A stretch of 64,000 nucleotides of DNA from Streptomyces misionensis. Lineage in GTDB: Bacteria; Actinomycetota; Actinomycetes; Streptomycetales; Streptomycetaceae. Both the position numbers and the translations under genes were made by a program. Every line of letters begins with the position of its first letter. The stretch's first letter is position 1. The notes below the pieces were generated by a model. The model was given only the letters and a program-made list of their open reading frames with translations. It had not been told where the DNA came from and did no database searches. Location: positions 1,488,001-1,552,000 of the forward strand of contig NZ_FNTD01000004.1 of NCBI RefSeq assembly GCF_900104815.1, in the 5' to 3' direction. Shown here piece after piece: positions 43,781 through 50,330 of the stretch.

Positions 43781-45274
43781 GTGGAACAGGAGATCGACCT
43801 CTACCTACGGAGGAGCAAGATCACGCGTGAAGGCGTGGAGGCGCTCACCTTCAAGACGCAAGAGGAGCGCGGGAGGGCGTGGGCGGACCAGCACGGCTAC
43901 CACGTGCGGAAAGTCTGGAAGGACAATCTGAGCGCGTGGACGGACGTTAAGCGTCCGGACTTCATCAAAGCTCTGGGTGCGCTGAGGCGCAAAGAGGTCC
44001 CCGCGCTCTGGTGTTACGCAGTAGATAGGTTCGACCGTCAGGGCGCCGGCTCGGTCATTCAGCTACTTGACTCAGGCGCCCGGATCATCTTCGACTATGA
44101 GCGGCTCGATAGCGCCGTGCAGCGCGACCGAGAACGGATCATCAGCGACGCTGAGCGGGCAAAAACGGTCTCTGACCTTCTTTCCCACCGAGTGCGGGAC
44201 ACAAAGCAGGGACAGAGACGACGAGGGGAATGGCTCGGCGCTGCCCCGTTCGGCCTGCGGAAAGACAAGAGCGGCAAGCTCCATCATGACAAGCACTGGG
44301 ACACGGTGGTGCGTCTCATCACCGACGTCGCAGACGGACATGCGCCACGAGCGGTAGCCCAACGCCTAACGGAGGCCCGCCGGGAATCTCCGAGGGGTGG
44401 TCCGTGGAACGCTTCAACAGTCCGGCGGATCGTGCACAACCCTGTATACGAGGGTTGGCAAGTAGTCGCCTTTTCCCGCAAGTACACGTGGCCCGTGGCC
44501 TATCGGAACGAGGCAGGGGAACGCGTCCGCGTCTTCGCTGACGGAGTCGAGCCAGTACCCGCGGAACTCGTCGCCAGGGCCCGTCGCGTGCACGCAGGGC
44601 ACCAGCGCGGTACACTGGGGTCCCGCGTCGGCAAGGCGTCCCACCTCCTGACCGACCTTCTTCGGTGTGCGGGCTGCGGGGCGAAGATGCCGACGAGCGG
44701 ACGCTCCTACGTCTGCAACGGACACGCAATGGGCAAGCCGTGTCCGGCGCCGGCGTCCGCCATGAAAGCGCGCATCGAGGAGTACGTATACGCGGAGTGG
44801 TTGGCGAAGGTGAGCAGCGCTGACGTTGCCGCGGGCGACCCCCTCATGATCGCCGTAGCAGAGCGCTGGGCGGCCCTCACAGCACCGGAGGAGACGGAGG
44901 CCGCACACGAAGCTCTGGCGGCTGTAAAGGCGGCTGAGGCCGCCATCGAGCGCCTGGCCAACGACCGCGCGAAGGGCATCTACGACGGAGCGATGGGGAA
45001 ACACTTCCCGCGCCTCGTCGCGGAGGCTGAGGAGACTCTGAAAGAGGCGCAGGCGACCGCGGACGCCCTCACGGGCCGGAACGTCGACCTGACGATGTTC
45101 GATGATGACGAGCTTCTACAACAGGCGTGGAACGGGGCTGATTTGCCTATGCGCCGGGACCTCCTACGAGTGGCCATAGACAAGATCACGGTCACTCGCG
45201 CGGATCGGCGCGGCGCTCCGTTCGACGGAGACGCTCGATGCACCATCGAATGGGCGACACCGGAAGAGGACTAG
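43781..45274 (+). CDS. int: Large serine recombinase (integrase)
   Basis: 497 residues. The N-terminal catalytic domain starts IDLYLRRSK with Ser12 as nucleophile and continues to WCYAVDRFDRQG. A recombinase domain follows (about 180-290, GAAPFGLR, then WNASTVRRIVHNPVYEGW). A zinc ribbon (LLRCAGCGAKM and CNGHAMGKPCPA, about 300-340) has a coiled coil inserted near the C-terminus (about 375-430). It catalyses attP x attB strand exchange at tuf without host factors. GTG 43781 has GAGGGG 8 bases upstream; ATG 43763 has none. It begins about 50 bp inside attL. The C-terminal zinc domain is complete, so the enzyme is probably active. Confidence 0.93.
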   Translation: MEQEIDLYLRRSKITREGVEALTFKTQEERGRAWADQHGYHVRKVWKDNLSAWTDVKRPDFIKALGALRRKEVPALWCYAVDRFDRQGAGSVIQLLDSGARIIFDYERLDSAVQRDRERIISDAERAKTVSDLLSHRVRDTKQGQRRRGEWLGAAPFGLRKDKSGKLHHDKHWDTVVRLITDVADGHAPRAVAQRLTEARRESPRGGPWNASTVRRIVHNPVYEGWQVVAFSRKYTWPVAYRNEAGERVRVFADGVEPVPAELVARARRVHAGHQRGTLGSRVGKASHLLTDLLRCAGCGAKMPTSGRSYVCNGHAMGKPCPAPASAMKARIEEYVYAEWLAKVSSADVAAGDPLMIAVAERWAALTAPEETEAAHEALAAVKAAEAAIERLANDRAKGIYDGAMGKHFPRLVAEAEETLKEAQATADALTGRNVDLTMFDDDELLQQAWNGADLPMRRDLLRVAIDKITVTRADRRGAPFDGDARCTIEWATPEED

Positions 45275-45282
45275 GCACACGA

Positions 45283-45314
45283 AAGAGCCCCGCCAACGTA
45301 TCGGCGGGGCTCTT
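45283..45314. terminator. Terminator between int and the RHH-like gene
   Basis: AAGAGCCCCGCC pairs with GGCGGGGCTCTT over a 8-nt loop, followed by TG-T-rich sequence. It serves int (+) and the convergent small gene (-). Confidence 0.8.
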
Positions 45315-45315
45315 G

Positions 45316-45516
45316 TCATTCGCTCGGTGGCTCGCTCCAGGGTCCGGCCGGCGGTCGCTCTGGAAGCTTGGCGCCTGGCCGTCGGCAGTAGTGCGCCACG
45401 AAGCGCCTAAGGACGTCCGACCGATCTGTGTCGTCCGGAACCGCGTCCCCGAACGCCTTCCATAGCTCTGCGTCGATACGGAAGCGGCTAACAGGTGTCT
45501 TCGGCTGGTTGGGCAT
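45316..45516 (-). CDS. Small ribbon-helix-helix-like DNA-binding protein
   Basis: 66 residues. SRFRIDAELWKAFGDAV (one strand, first helix) and TDRSDVLRRFVAHYCR (second helix) fit a short RHH repressor; a basic-Pro tail follows. It is transcribed away from three copies of a palindromic 14-mer at 45534-45595, in line with autoregulation. It could be the element's repressor or its recombination directionality factor. ATG 45516 begins a typical MPNQPKTPVSRF start. Confidence 0.6.
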   Translation of the reverse strand: MPNQPKTPVSRFRIDAELWKAFGDAVPDDTDRSDVLRRFVAHYCRRPGAKLPERPPAGPWSEPPSE

Positions 45517-45533
45517 GGACCAACCGTAGCAGA

Positions 45534-45595
45534 GGTGTAGCCACACCAAAGGGGTTGCGGAGGTGTAGCCACACCGCCTAAGGTGTAGCCACACC
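45534..45595. repeat. Three copies of the palindromic repeat GGTGTAGCCACACC
   Basis: Perfect copies at 45534-45547, 45562-45575 and 45582-45595, spaced 28 and 20 bp start to start. Each has GGTGT/ACACC arms around AGCC and is preceded by A. They lie in the divergent region between the RHH-like gene and the gene at 45676, and are best read as operators. Iterons are the alternative, but no replication gene is present. Confidence 0.85.
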
Positions 45596-45675
45596 CCGAC
45601 GCAAGCGGCGGGAGGCTCGCCTAATGTCTGGGCGGACTGCGAGCCTCCCGCCAATCTCCACGGAGGAGAACCGCC

Positions 45676-46185
45676 ATGCTCGCACACACCACCCCCGTTC
45701 TCGTTCTCGGTAACACCAGCACCCCCGCCGACGTCGAGCACCTCCGCCACGTCGCCTGGAACCTCGCGTACGAGCTGGGCGCCCCGGTTGTCTTCGCCAC
45801 GCACACCGACTACCGGGTGACGGACTTCGCTGCCGTATACCTGGCCAACGACCTGGAGGCCATGCTCGACGCACCCGCCCCCACCCTGATCCTGCTCGGT
45901 GAGGCGCTCCTCGCCGGCATCGACGTCCACGACCCGCTGACGGCCGACGAGGCGGTGACGTGCGATTGCGGCCTCGTTCACCACTTCACGCAGCCTCACA
46001 TCGACGCTGAGGGTGTTGTCTGGTGCGCGGAGTGCCGAGAGGAGTCAGCCTGTGCGTGGTGCTTCGAGTGGAACGACGTCGAGGAGCTGACCATCGTGGA
46101 GCAGGGCGACGCCTTCGTCCCCCTTCACGCCGGCTGCCTGTCCCACCCCGCGACGTCGAGGAGCGGCCTCCCCATCGCCGTCTGA
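45676..46185 (+). CDS. Element protein with C-terminal zinc-binding cysteines, unknown
   Basis: 169 residues. The first 100 form an alpha/beta domain (TPVLVLGNTSTPADVEHLRH; THTDYRVTDFAAVYL), then CDCGLVHHF, WCAECREESACAWCFEW and HAGC supply a likely zinc site. I do not recognise the family. GGAGGAGA lies 8 bases before ATG 45676. It is the first gene rightward of the palindromic operators, so it is probably controlled by the RHH-like protein. A hairpin terminator follows at 46196. Confidence 0.65.
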   Translation: MLAHTTPVLVLGNTSTPADVEHLRHVAWNLAYELGAPVVFATHTDYRVTDFAAVYLANDLEAMLDAPAPTLILLGEALLAGIDVHDPLTADEAVTCDCGLVHHFTQPHIDAEGVVWCAECREESACAWCFEWNDVEELTIVEQGDAFVPLHAGCLSHPATSRSGLPIAV

Positions 46186-46195
46186 CTACTTTTGT

Positions 46196-46238
46196 GACGA
46201 AGAGCCGCTTTCCCGGGCGACAGGAGGCGGCTTTCGTC
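46196..46238. terminator. Hairpin after the gene at 45676
   Basis: GACGAA-G-AGCCGC pairs with GCGGCTTTCGTC (12 bp, one bulged G), immediately after the stop. Confidence 0.7.
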
Positions 46239-46393
46239 ATGCTCGGAGACGACACCGACGGAAGCGGAGCGAGGCGTTCACGAGCGTGTAAGGTGCCTGA
46301 CGCCTCCAACCCCTTACGTCGTCCCCCGTCGCAGCCAAACCGGCGCCAAACTGGCTCCAGGTTTGTACGGCCTCTGACCTGCGGGTTCTTCCA

Positions 46394-46476
46394 AAAGTGT
46401 CAAACCTGACCCTAAGTTCTAACTCTTCTAACACGCGTTAAGAGAGAAGTGGAAATGGCAGTTAGTTTGACACTTT
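46394..46476. repeat. Nested dyad symmetry centred near 46435
   Basis: AAAGTGTCAAAC (46394-46405) is a perfect inverted repeat of GTTTGACACTTT (46465-46476). The inner near-palindrome TAACACGCGTTA (46429-46440) has the same centre. Together they span 83 bp with partly matching spacers. Confidence 0.75.
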
Positions 46477-47002
46477 GGCACTCAGTCTGCCCCGGAGGAC
46501 GTCGAGGCTCCACCCGACGGAGGGCGACGAGGGGGCGCGGGGCGGAGGACGCCCGAGAAGGACCCTGAGCGCCTCTCTGTGGGGCTCTCACGGATCACCG
46601 GCCCCCGAGTGCCGAGTAGGCACTCAGAGGCTCCTAGTGCCGCGTGTGGCTGTTTCGGCATACAGCACGGCAGCGCTCGTCTGCGCTACGCAGCGTTACC
46701 GGCAAGAAGTCATCGAAGCTCGGTCGGTACTCTTGGTAAAACCTACGCAAAGCCTATTTGTAGCTTTTCGAAAAACCGCAGGTCGCCTCTTCCGGTAACG
46801 GAACACGCGCCCCATTACCTTAGTAGGGAGAGATTCCGTACGCAGTTGGCGACGGTCCTCCCGCTTTCTGCGCCGCTCCTCCTCTCGGCGGCGCATAGGT
46901 CCGGCGACGTCTTGAGCCGGCCGTGTCGACGCGACGAGTTCTCTCCTCCTTCGGTCGCTCCACGGTGCTGCGCTCCGTCGCCGGACCTTCAATCGATCTT
47001 GT

Positions 47003-47030
47003 GGCGTTGCCTTCGGGCGACGCCTTTTTT
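47003..47030 (+). terminator. Intrinsic terminator with U-tract
   Basis: GGCGTTGCC, loop TTCG, GGCGACGCC (one G-U pair), then TTTTTT. It ends transcription that must begin in the gene-free stretch upstream. Confidence 0.85.
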
Positions 47031-47089
47031 GTTGCCCGTCTCAGGGACAAGGACGCCACCGAAGACACCGACACCAACACGGAGAACCC

Positions 47090-47413
47090 ATGGACCACCT
47101 CGACGCACAGACCCCGGCCCCGGGGTCCCGACGTTGCCCGGAGTGCGGGCGGGTGCTTGCGCGGTCGCTGGCGAATTGGCACAGCGACCCCAGTTGCGCC
47201 GACTTCCTACGCGGTGTGTGCCGCGACTGCATCAATGCGCAGCGACGTGCCCGCTACCGGGCCAACCCTGAGCCCGTCAGGGCGCGTGAGAGGCAGCGAC
47301 GGGCAGCACGGGCGGAGTTGATGCGCAACTCCTCGCTATGGCGTCAGACAGGGCGCCACACGGCCACTGACCAACTCGGGTCAGTGGCCTCTTTCATGAA
47401 TCCAGAGAGGTAA
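47090..47413 (+). CDS. Small zinc-ribbon protein
   Basis: 107 residues. CPECGRVLARSLANWH and CRDCINAQRRARYRANPE give two CxxC knuckles followed by a basic helix (ARERQRRAARAEL). This resembles the zinc part that precedes HNH or endonuclease-VII domains in actinophages, but no nuclease domain is present. GGAG is 7 bases before ATG 47090. Its last codons pass through a perfect hairpin (47362-47389), which is unusual. DNA binding is likely. Confidence 0.6.
   Translation: MDHLDAQTPAPGSRRCPECGRVLARSLANWHSDPSCADFLRGVCRDCINAQRRARYRANPEPVRARERQRRAARAELMRNSSLWRQTGRHTATDQLGSVASFMNPER
47362..47389. terminator. Hairpin inside the 3' end of the gene at 47090
   Basis: GGCCACTGACC pairs perfectly with GGTCAGTGGCC over a 6-nt loop, followed by TCTTTC. 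It lies in frame within the coding sequence, 22 bases before its stop and 26 before the next start, so it may attenuate the downstream operon. Confidence 0.6.
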
Positions 47414-47415
47414 GC

Positions 47416-48354
47416 ATGAATAACCCCGAACTTGCCGCCGCACGCGCGGCCGTGCCGCAGATCGCAACCGCGGAGAAGCTCCTCCAGGCGGCCAAGGAGC
47501 TGCTGACGAAGGCGCCCGTCGAGGAGTCGCCCGAAGCCGCCCGAGAGGCCGTTATCGAGCGTGCTGCGGATGCCTTCCTGGCCGGCGGCGCCTGGCCGAA
47601 GCAGGTTGGGCATGACGCCGCGAAGGCGTATGCAGAGGCCGACGTAGCTCTGATCGAGCGGCAGGCTCGTCAACGCGCCGTCATACGGGCTGAGTGGGCC
47701 GTCCACGACGCGCTGACCGACCACTCCAGTGCCGCCCTGGAGCATCTCGGCAAGCGCCTGGAGGAAGTCCTCAGCGCCGCGCGTACCGCCTTCGAGACCA
47801 TCGGCGGAGCCCGCACGGCGGAGGACGTCATCAGCGCCGGAGGCGACGCTGTAGCGGCTTGGACGCGCCTGCGGGAGCTGACGGCCGACCTGGAGAACAT
47901 CCGACGTGCTCAGTGGATTCTCCTCGCGGCGCCACGGGTCCCGGGAGGCAGCGCGAGCGACCGTGACGCCCGTGTCCACCTCTGGAAGCGCGCTGCCGCT
48001 GGTCATGTTCGTGGGCTGAACCCCGACACGGCCCCGGCGTTCGCGCGCGATGCCATCCTCACCGGGCGCGTGACCCTGGAGTTCCTCCGATGGACCGCGA
48101 CGCAGGAAGGCGCGTTCGTTCCGACGTCGGACGACGAGGTAGAAGCCGAGATAGCGACGTCCAGGCCGGACGCCAGCGACGGTGAGGGCCTGGACATCAG
48201 CCCCGCCGTGGTTCCCGCGCGTGAATACCGACCGTCGCAGGTCTACGACCACAGCACGGCGCCGCACCTCGACGCGTCGCAGCCGACGCCGGCCAAGCCG
48301 ACTCCCAACGCAACGGTGGGCGACCCCGCGCCGTTCGTGCCCCACTACACCTGA
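47416..48354 (+). CDS. Unknown phage-type protein, 312 aa
   Basis: A mostly helical protein (AEKLLQAAKELLTKAP; ALEHLGKRLEEVLSAARTAF) with a short Thr/Pro-rich tail (HLDASQPTPAKPTPNATVGD). No known domain is visible. Position just before a scaffold-like and a TerS-like gene suggests a head or packaging accessory. GAGAGG is 6 bases before ATG 47416. The tail ends PFVPHYT*, and the next gene starts 14 bp on, so the genes 47416-49435 form one operon. Confidence 0.6.
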   Translation: MNNPELAAARAAVPQIATAEKLLQAAKELLTKAPVEESPEAAREAVIERAADAFLAGGAWPKQVGHDAAKAYAEADVALIERQARQRAVIRAEWAVHDALTDHSSAALEHLGKRLEEVLSAARTAFETIGGARTAEDVISAGGDAVAAWTRLRELTADLENIRRAQWILLAAPRVPGGSASDRDARVHLWKRAAAGHVRGLNPDTAPAFARDAILTGRVTLEFLRWTATQEGAFVPTSDDEVEAEIATSRPDASDGEGLDISPAVVPAREYRPSQVYDHSTAPHLDASQPTPAKPTPNATVGDPAPFVPHYT

Positions 48355-48368
48355 GAGGAACGATCACC

Positions 48369-48695
48369 ATGGACTTTGAAACCGAACTCGCCTCGACGCG
48401 GGTTGAACTCAACGCGACCCGTCAGGAGCTTGCACGCCTGCGCGCTGGCCTCTCTGCGGGCCTGACACCTGAGCAGAGTGCCAGGCTCCAGGGCTCCACG
48501 CCCGAGGAGCTGACGGCCGACGCTCGGACCCTGGCGGCAGAGCTGGGCGTGTCGACGGCACGTCAGCCGTCGGGCTCCGGTGCTGACGTCGGCTCCGCTC
48601 ACGGCAGCCTCAGCGCGGGTGAGCAGCGATACCAGGCGAAGAACCCCGAAGGCCAGCGGTTCATGCATGGCGGGTACACGCTGGAACGTGGGTGA
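48369..48695 (+). CDS. Small scaffold-like protein
   Basis: 108 residues. It begins with a coiled-coil segment (FETELASTRVELNATRQELA, about 3-25), then ELTADARTLAAELGV and a tail GYTLERG. Length and layout resemble small scaffold or assembly proteins next to TerS genes in actinophages, but there is no signature motif. GAGAGGAACG precedes ATG 48369. Confidence 0.45.
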   Translation: MDFETELASTRVELNATRQELARLRAGLSAGLTPEQSARLQGSTPEELTADARTLAAELGVSTARQPSGSGADVGSAHGSLSAGEQRYQAKNPEGQRFMHGGYTLERG

Positions 48696-48701
48696 CTGCC
48701 C

Positions 48702-49097
48702 ATGCCACCACGCGGACGACCAGGGCCACGGCCCAACCCGAACGCGCCCCGCTCACGTCACCGGCCCGACGAGAGGCCAGTCACGTACCTGCCGCCCGAC
48801 GGGTGCCAGGACGAGCCGCCCCCGATGCCACCCGGTAGAGCGTGGTCGGAGGCTGAGGCTCAGCACTGGCGGGAGCTGTGGGCTACGCCGGCCGCGCACG
48901 CGTGGGACGACGGTGTGTTCCCTGCCGTTGCAGCGCTCGTCGTCGCCACGTCCACGATCCTCGGTGCGGGACGCGTGAGTGCCCAACTCATAGGAGAACA
49001 GCGCGCGTTGATGAATGATCTAGGACTAACGCCTTCGGCCATGGAGCGTATGCACTGGGTCATCGGTGAGCCGCCTGGACCTGTGAGGCCCGACTGA
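48702..49097 (+). CDS. Terminase small-subunit-like protein (P27 type)
   Basis: 131 residues. A Pro/Arg-rich N-terminus (PPRGRPGPRPNPNAPRSRHR) precedes WSEAEAQHWRELWATPAAHA, then a long helix and LGLTPSAMERMHWVIGE, the C-terminal pattern of P27-like small terminases (LGLTPxxRxRLxW). TerS recognises pac sites. No TerL gene is found in the element, so it would need a partner from elsewhere. The TGA overlaps the next ATG (ATGA type) at 49097. Confidence 0.6.
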   Translation: MPPRGRPGPRPNPNAPRSRHRPDERPVTYLPPDGCQDEPPPMPPGRAWSEAEAQHWRELWATPAAHAWDDGVFPAVAALVVATSTILGAGRVSAQLIGEQRALMNDLGLTPSAMERMHWVIGEPPGPVRPD

Positions 49098-49435
49098 TGG
49101 GCCGACGCCAGCAACGTGCACAGCGCATGCGGGACGAGGCGCGTGGGGTCGACACCACGACCGGTGAGCTACCTGACTACCCGTGCCCGCCACGCCTACT
49201 GGCGCCGGCCGTGGTCGAGGAGTGGCTCACCACGGAGGAGCTGGACGCCCTGACCGATATGGAGGCGACGCTCCGTGCTCGCCGACGCTGGGTCGACGCA
49301 CGCGACGAGTGGACCATCGAGCAGACGGACGACAGTCCGCGTCTACGGACGCGAGTCCAACAGCTCTGCGGCCCGACGAGCCGGCCCGTGTGGCGTGCCG
49401 AACTCGGCGAGCGATGGCACACGCGACGACCGTAG
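49097..49435 (+). CDS. Unknown small protein coupled to TerS
   Basis: 112 residues, charged, with DYPCPPRLLAPAVVEEWLTT and ATLRARRRWVDARDEWTIE. It starts 1 base inside the previous gene's stop, so translation is coupled. No family recognised. Confidence 0.5.
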   Translation: MGRRQQRAQRMRDEARGVDTTTGELPDYPCPPRLLAPAVVEEWLTTEELDALTDMEATLRARRRWVDARDEWTIEQTDDSPRLRTRVQQLCGPTSRPVWRAELGERWHTRRP

Positions 49436-49661
49436 ACCACGGTCAAATACGGACATACCCCCACCTAGTGACTCCCTCCGCCTAATCACGGCCACCGGGG
49501 AGGTGCTGGGCGTCGCTCCGTAACTGCGTCGCAATTGGTCTACGAGGCTTTCGCGGTCCCGCCCCTTGGGGGCCCTGGAGGTGGCCGCGCAGGGCTTTCT
49601 AGAGGGTATTCCCGCACCCGGGTGGTGCATTGCGCCCCGAGAAATTGTGACTGTAACGCTT

Positions 49662-49692
49662 AGCCCCGGAGGAGAACACGTCCTCCGGGGCT
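49662..49692. terminator. Terminator before the zinc-finger/tape-measure operon
   Basis: AGCCCCGGAGGA pairs perfectly with TCCTCCGGGGCT over a 7-nt loop, then TTC. It ends the TerS operon, 24 bp before GTG 49716. Confidence 0.75.
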
Positions 49693-49715
49693 TTCACGTT
49701 CCCCGAGGAGGAACC

Positions 49716-49970
49716 GTGTCGAACGGAAATCAGCCGAAGCCCTGTAAGCGACCGGGATGCAAGTTCCCGCGCATCGTCAGTATCCAGCGTGGCGGGAAGA
49801 GCCGGCGTCGTCAGACGTGCTCCCCGGAGTGCCGTATTTGGCTCCTGCGCGCGACGCGTGCGGTGCGCGACAACGACGCCGCGGAAGCCGCAGAGGTGAT
49901 GCGTCTGAGTGTCGCACTCGACGGCCGTACGTCGCCTACGGAGCGCGTCCAGGACGTATTCACCCAGTGA
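49716..49970 (+). CDS. Mini zinc-finger protein A
   Basis: 84 residues. CKRPGCKFPRIVS and the second knuckle TCSPECRIWLLRATRAV form a treble-clef-like zinc site, followed by a helix. It is similar in layout to the gene at 50031 and the short gene at 54884. GAGGAGGAA is 5 bases before GTG 49716. In tailed phages this position just before the tape measure is usually held by tail-assembly chaperones, which makes the presence of zinc fingers odd. Confidence 0.65.
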   Translation: MSNGNQPKPCKRPGCKFPRIVSIQRGGKSRRRQTCSPECRIWLLRATRAVRDNDAAEAAEVMRLSVALDGRTSPTERVQDVFTQ

Positions 49971-50030
49971 CCTAACCCCAACTCTCCAGCCCTCGGCGGA
50001 CGCGTCGAGGGCGTTTCTATTGGATGTCCA

Positions 50031-50330
50031 ATGACCCATGAACCAAGACGCTGCCTGCGTCCCGGTTGCGGCTTTGTGCCGTTGCCGGCATTGACGGAAT
50101 CGGGAACGCTGGCAGTTTCAGAGTTTTGCAGTGCGGCATGCACGGAATGGATGAGTGCCGCACTTGTAAACGCCCGTTCTCCGGAATCTCCGGAGGTCGA
50201 ACGGCAGGCTAAACGCCTGTTCTTGATCGGGGAACTCCTCGACCTCCGCGACGAGCCATCGGACGTGACTTTCCTCGTCACGACAACGCCCGTTTTCGGT
50301 GAGCCAAACGACGTCAACGGGGGCCGCTGA
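50031..50330 (+). CDS. Mini zinc-finger protein B
   Basis: 99 residues. The order CLRPGCGFVPLPAL, EFCSAACTEWMSAALVNARS mirrors protein A (CxRPGCxF ... C S xx C), so the two are probably paralogues. A C-terminal acidic tail follows. Its stop overlaps the start of the tape-measure gene (TGATGG), so they are cotranslated. Confidence 0.65.
   Translation: MTHEPRRCLRPGCGFVPLPALTESGTLAVSEFCSAACTEWMSAALVNARSPESPEVERQAKRLFLIGELLDLRDEPSDVTFLVTTTPVFGEPNDVNGGR

Larger units (their letters stand above)
46239..47089. other. 850-bp stretch without a convincing gene
   Basis: AT-richer than the rest of the element. It holds a nested dyad at 46394-46476, a possible rightward promoter (TTGGTA at 46733, TATTTG at 46755), and a textbook U-tract terminator at 47003-47030. 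Open frames here (for example 46579-47271, 46696-46992 on the minus strand) have no ribosome site, Arg/Pro/Ser-rich translations and no motif. A non-coding RNA or regulatory region is more likely. Confidence 0.45.

Noticed and set aside
43715..43781. An active shortened EF-Tu from the internal ATG 43715
   Set aside because: It would lack the P-loop, G2 and G3, so could not act as a GTPase. No promoter or ribosome site is seen in the attL arm on the minus strand.
45534..45595. Iterons of a plasmid-type replication origin
   Set aside because: No replication initiator or partition gene is present in the element, and each repeat is a palindrome next to a small DNA-binding protein, which fits operators better.
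46696..46992. A 98-codon minus-strand gene
   Set aside because: No ribosome site and extremely Arg-rich sequence without any pattern.
46579..47271. A 230-codon gene in the gene-free part of the element
   Set aside because: No ribosome site, Ser/Pro/Arg-rich translation, and the frame runs through the U-tract terminator at 47003-47030 and into the zinc-ribbon gene in another frame.
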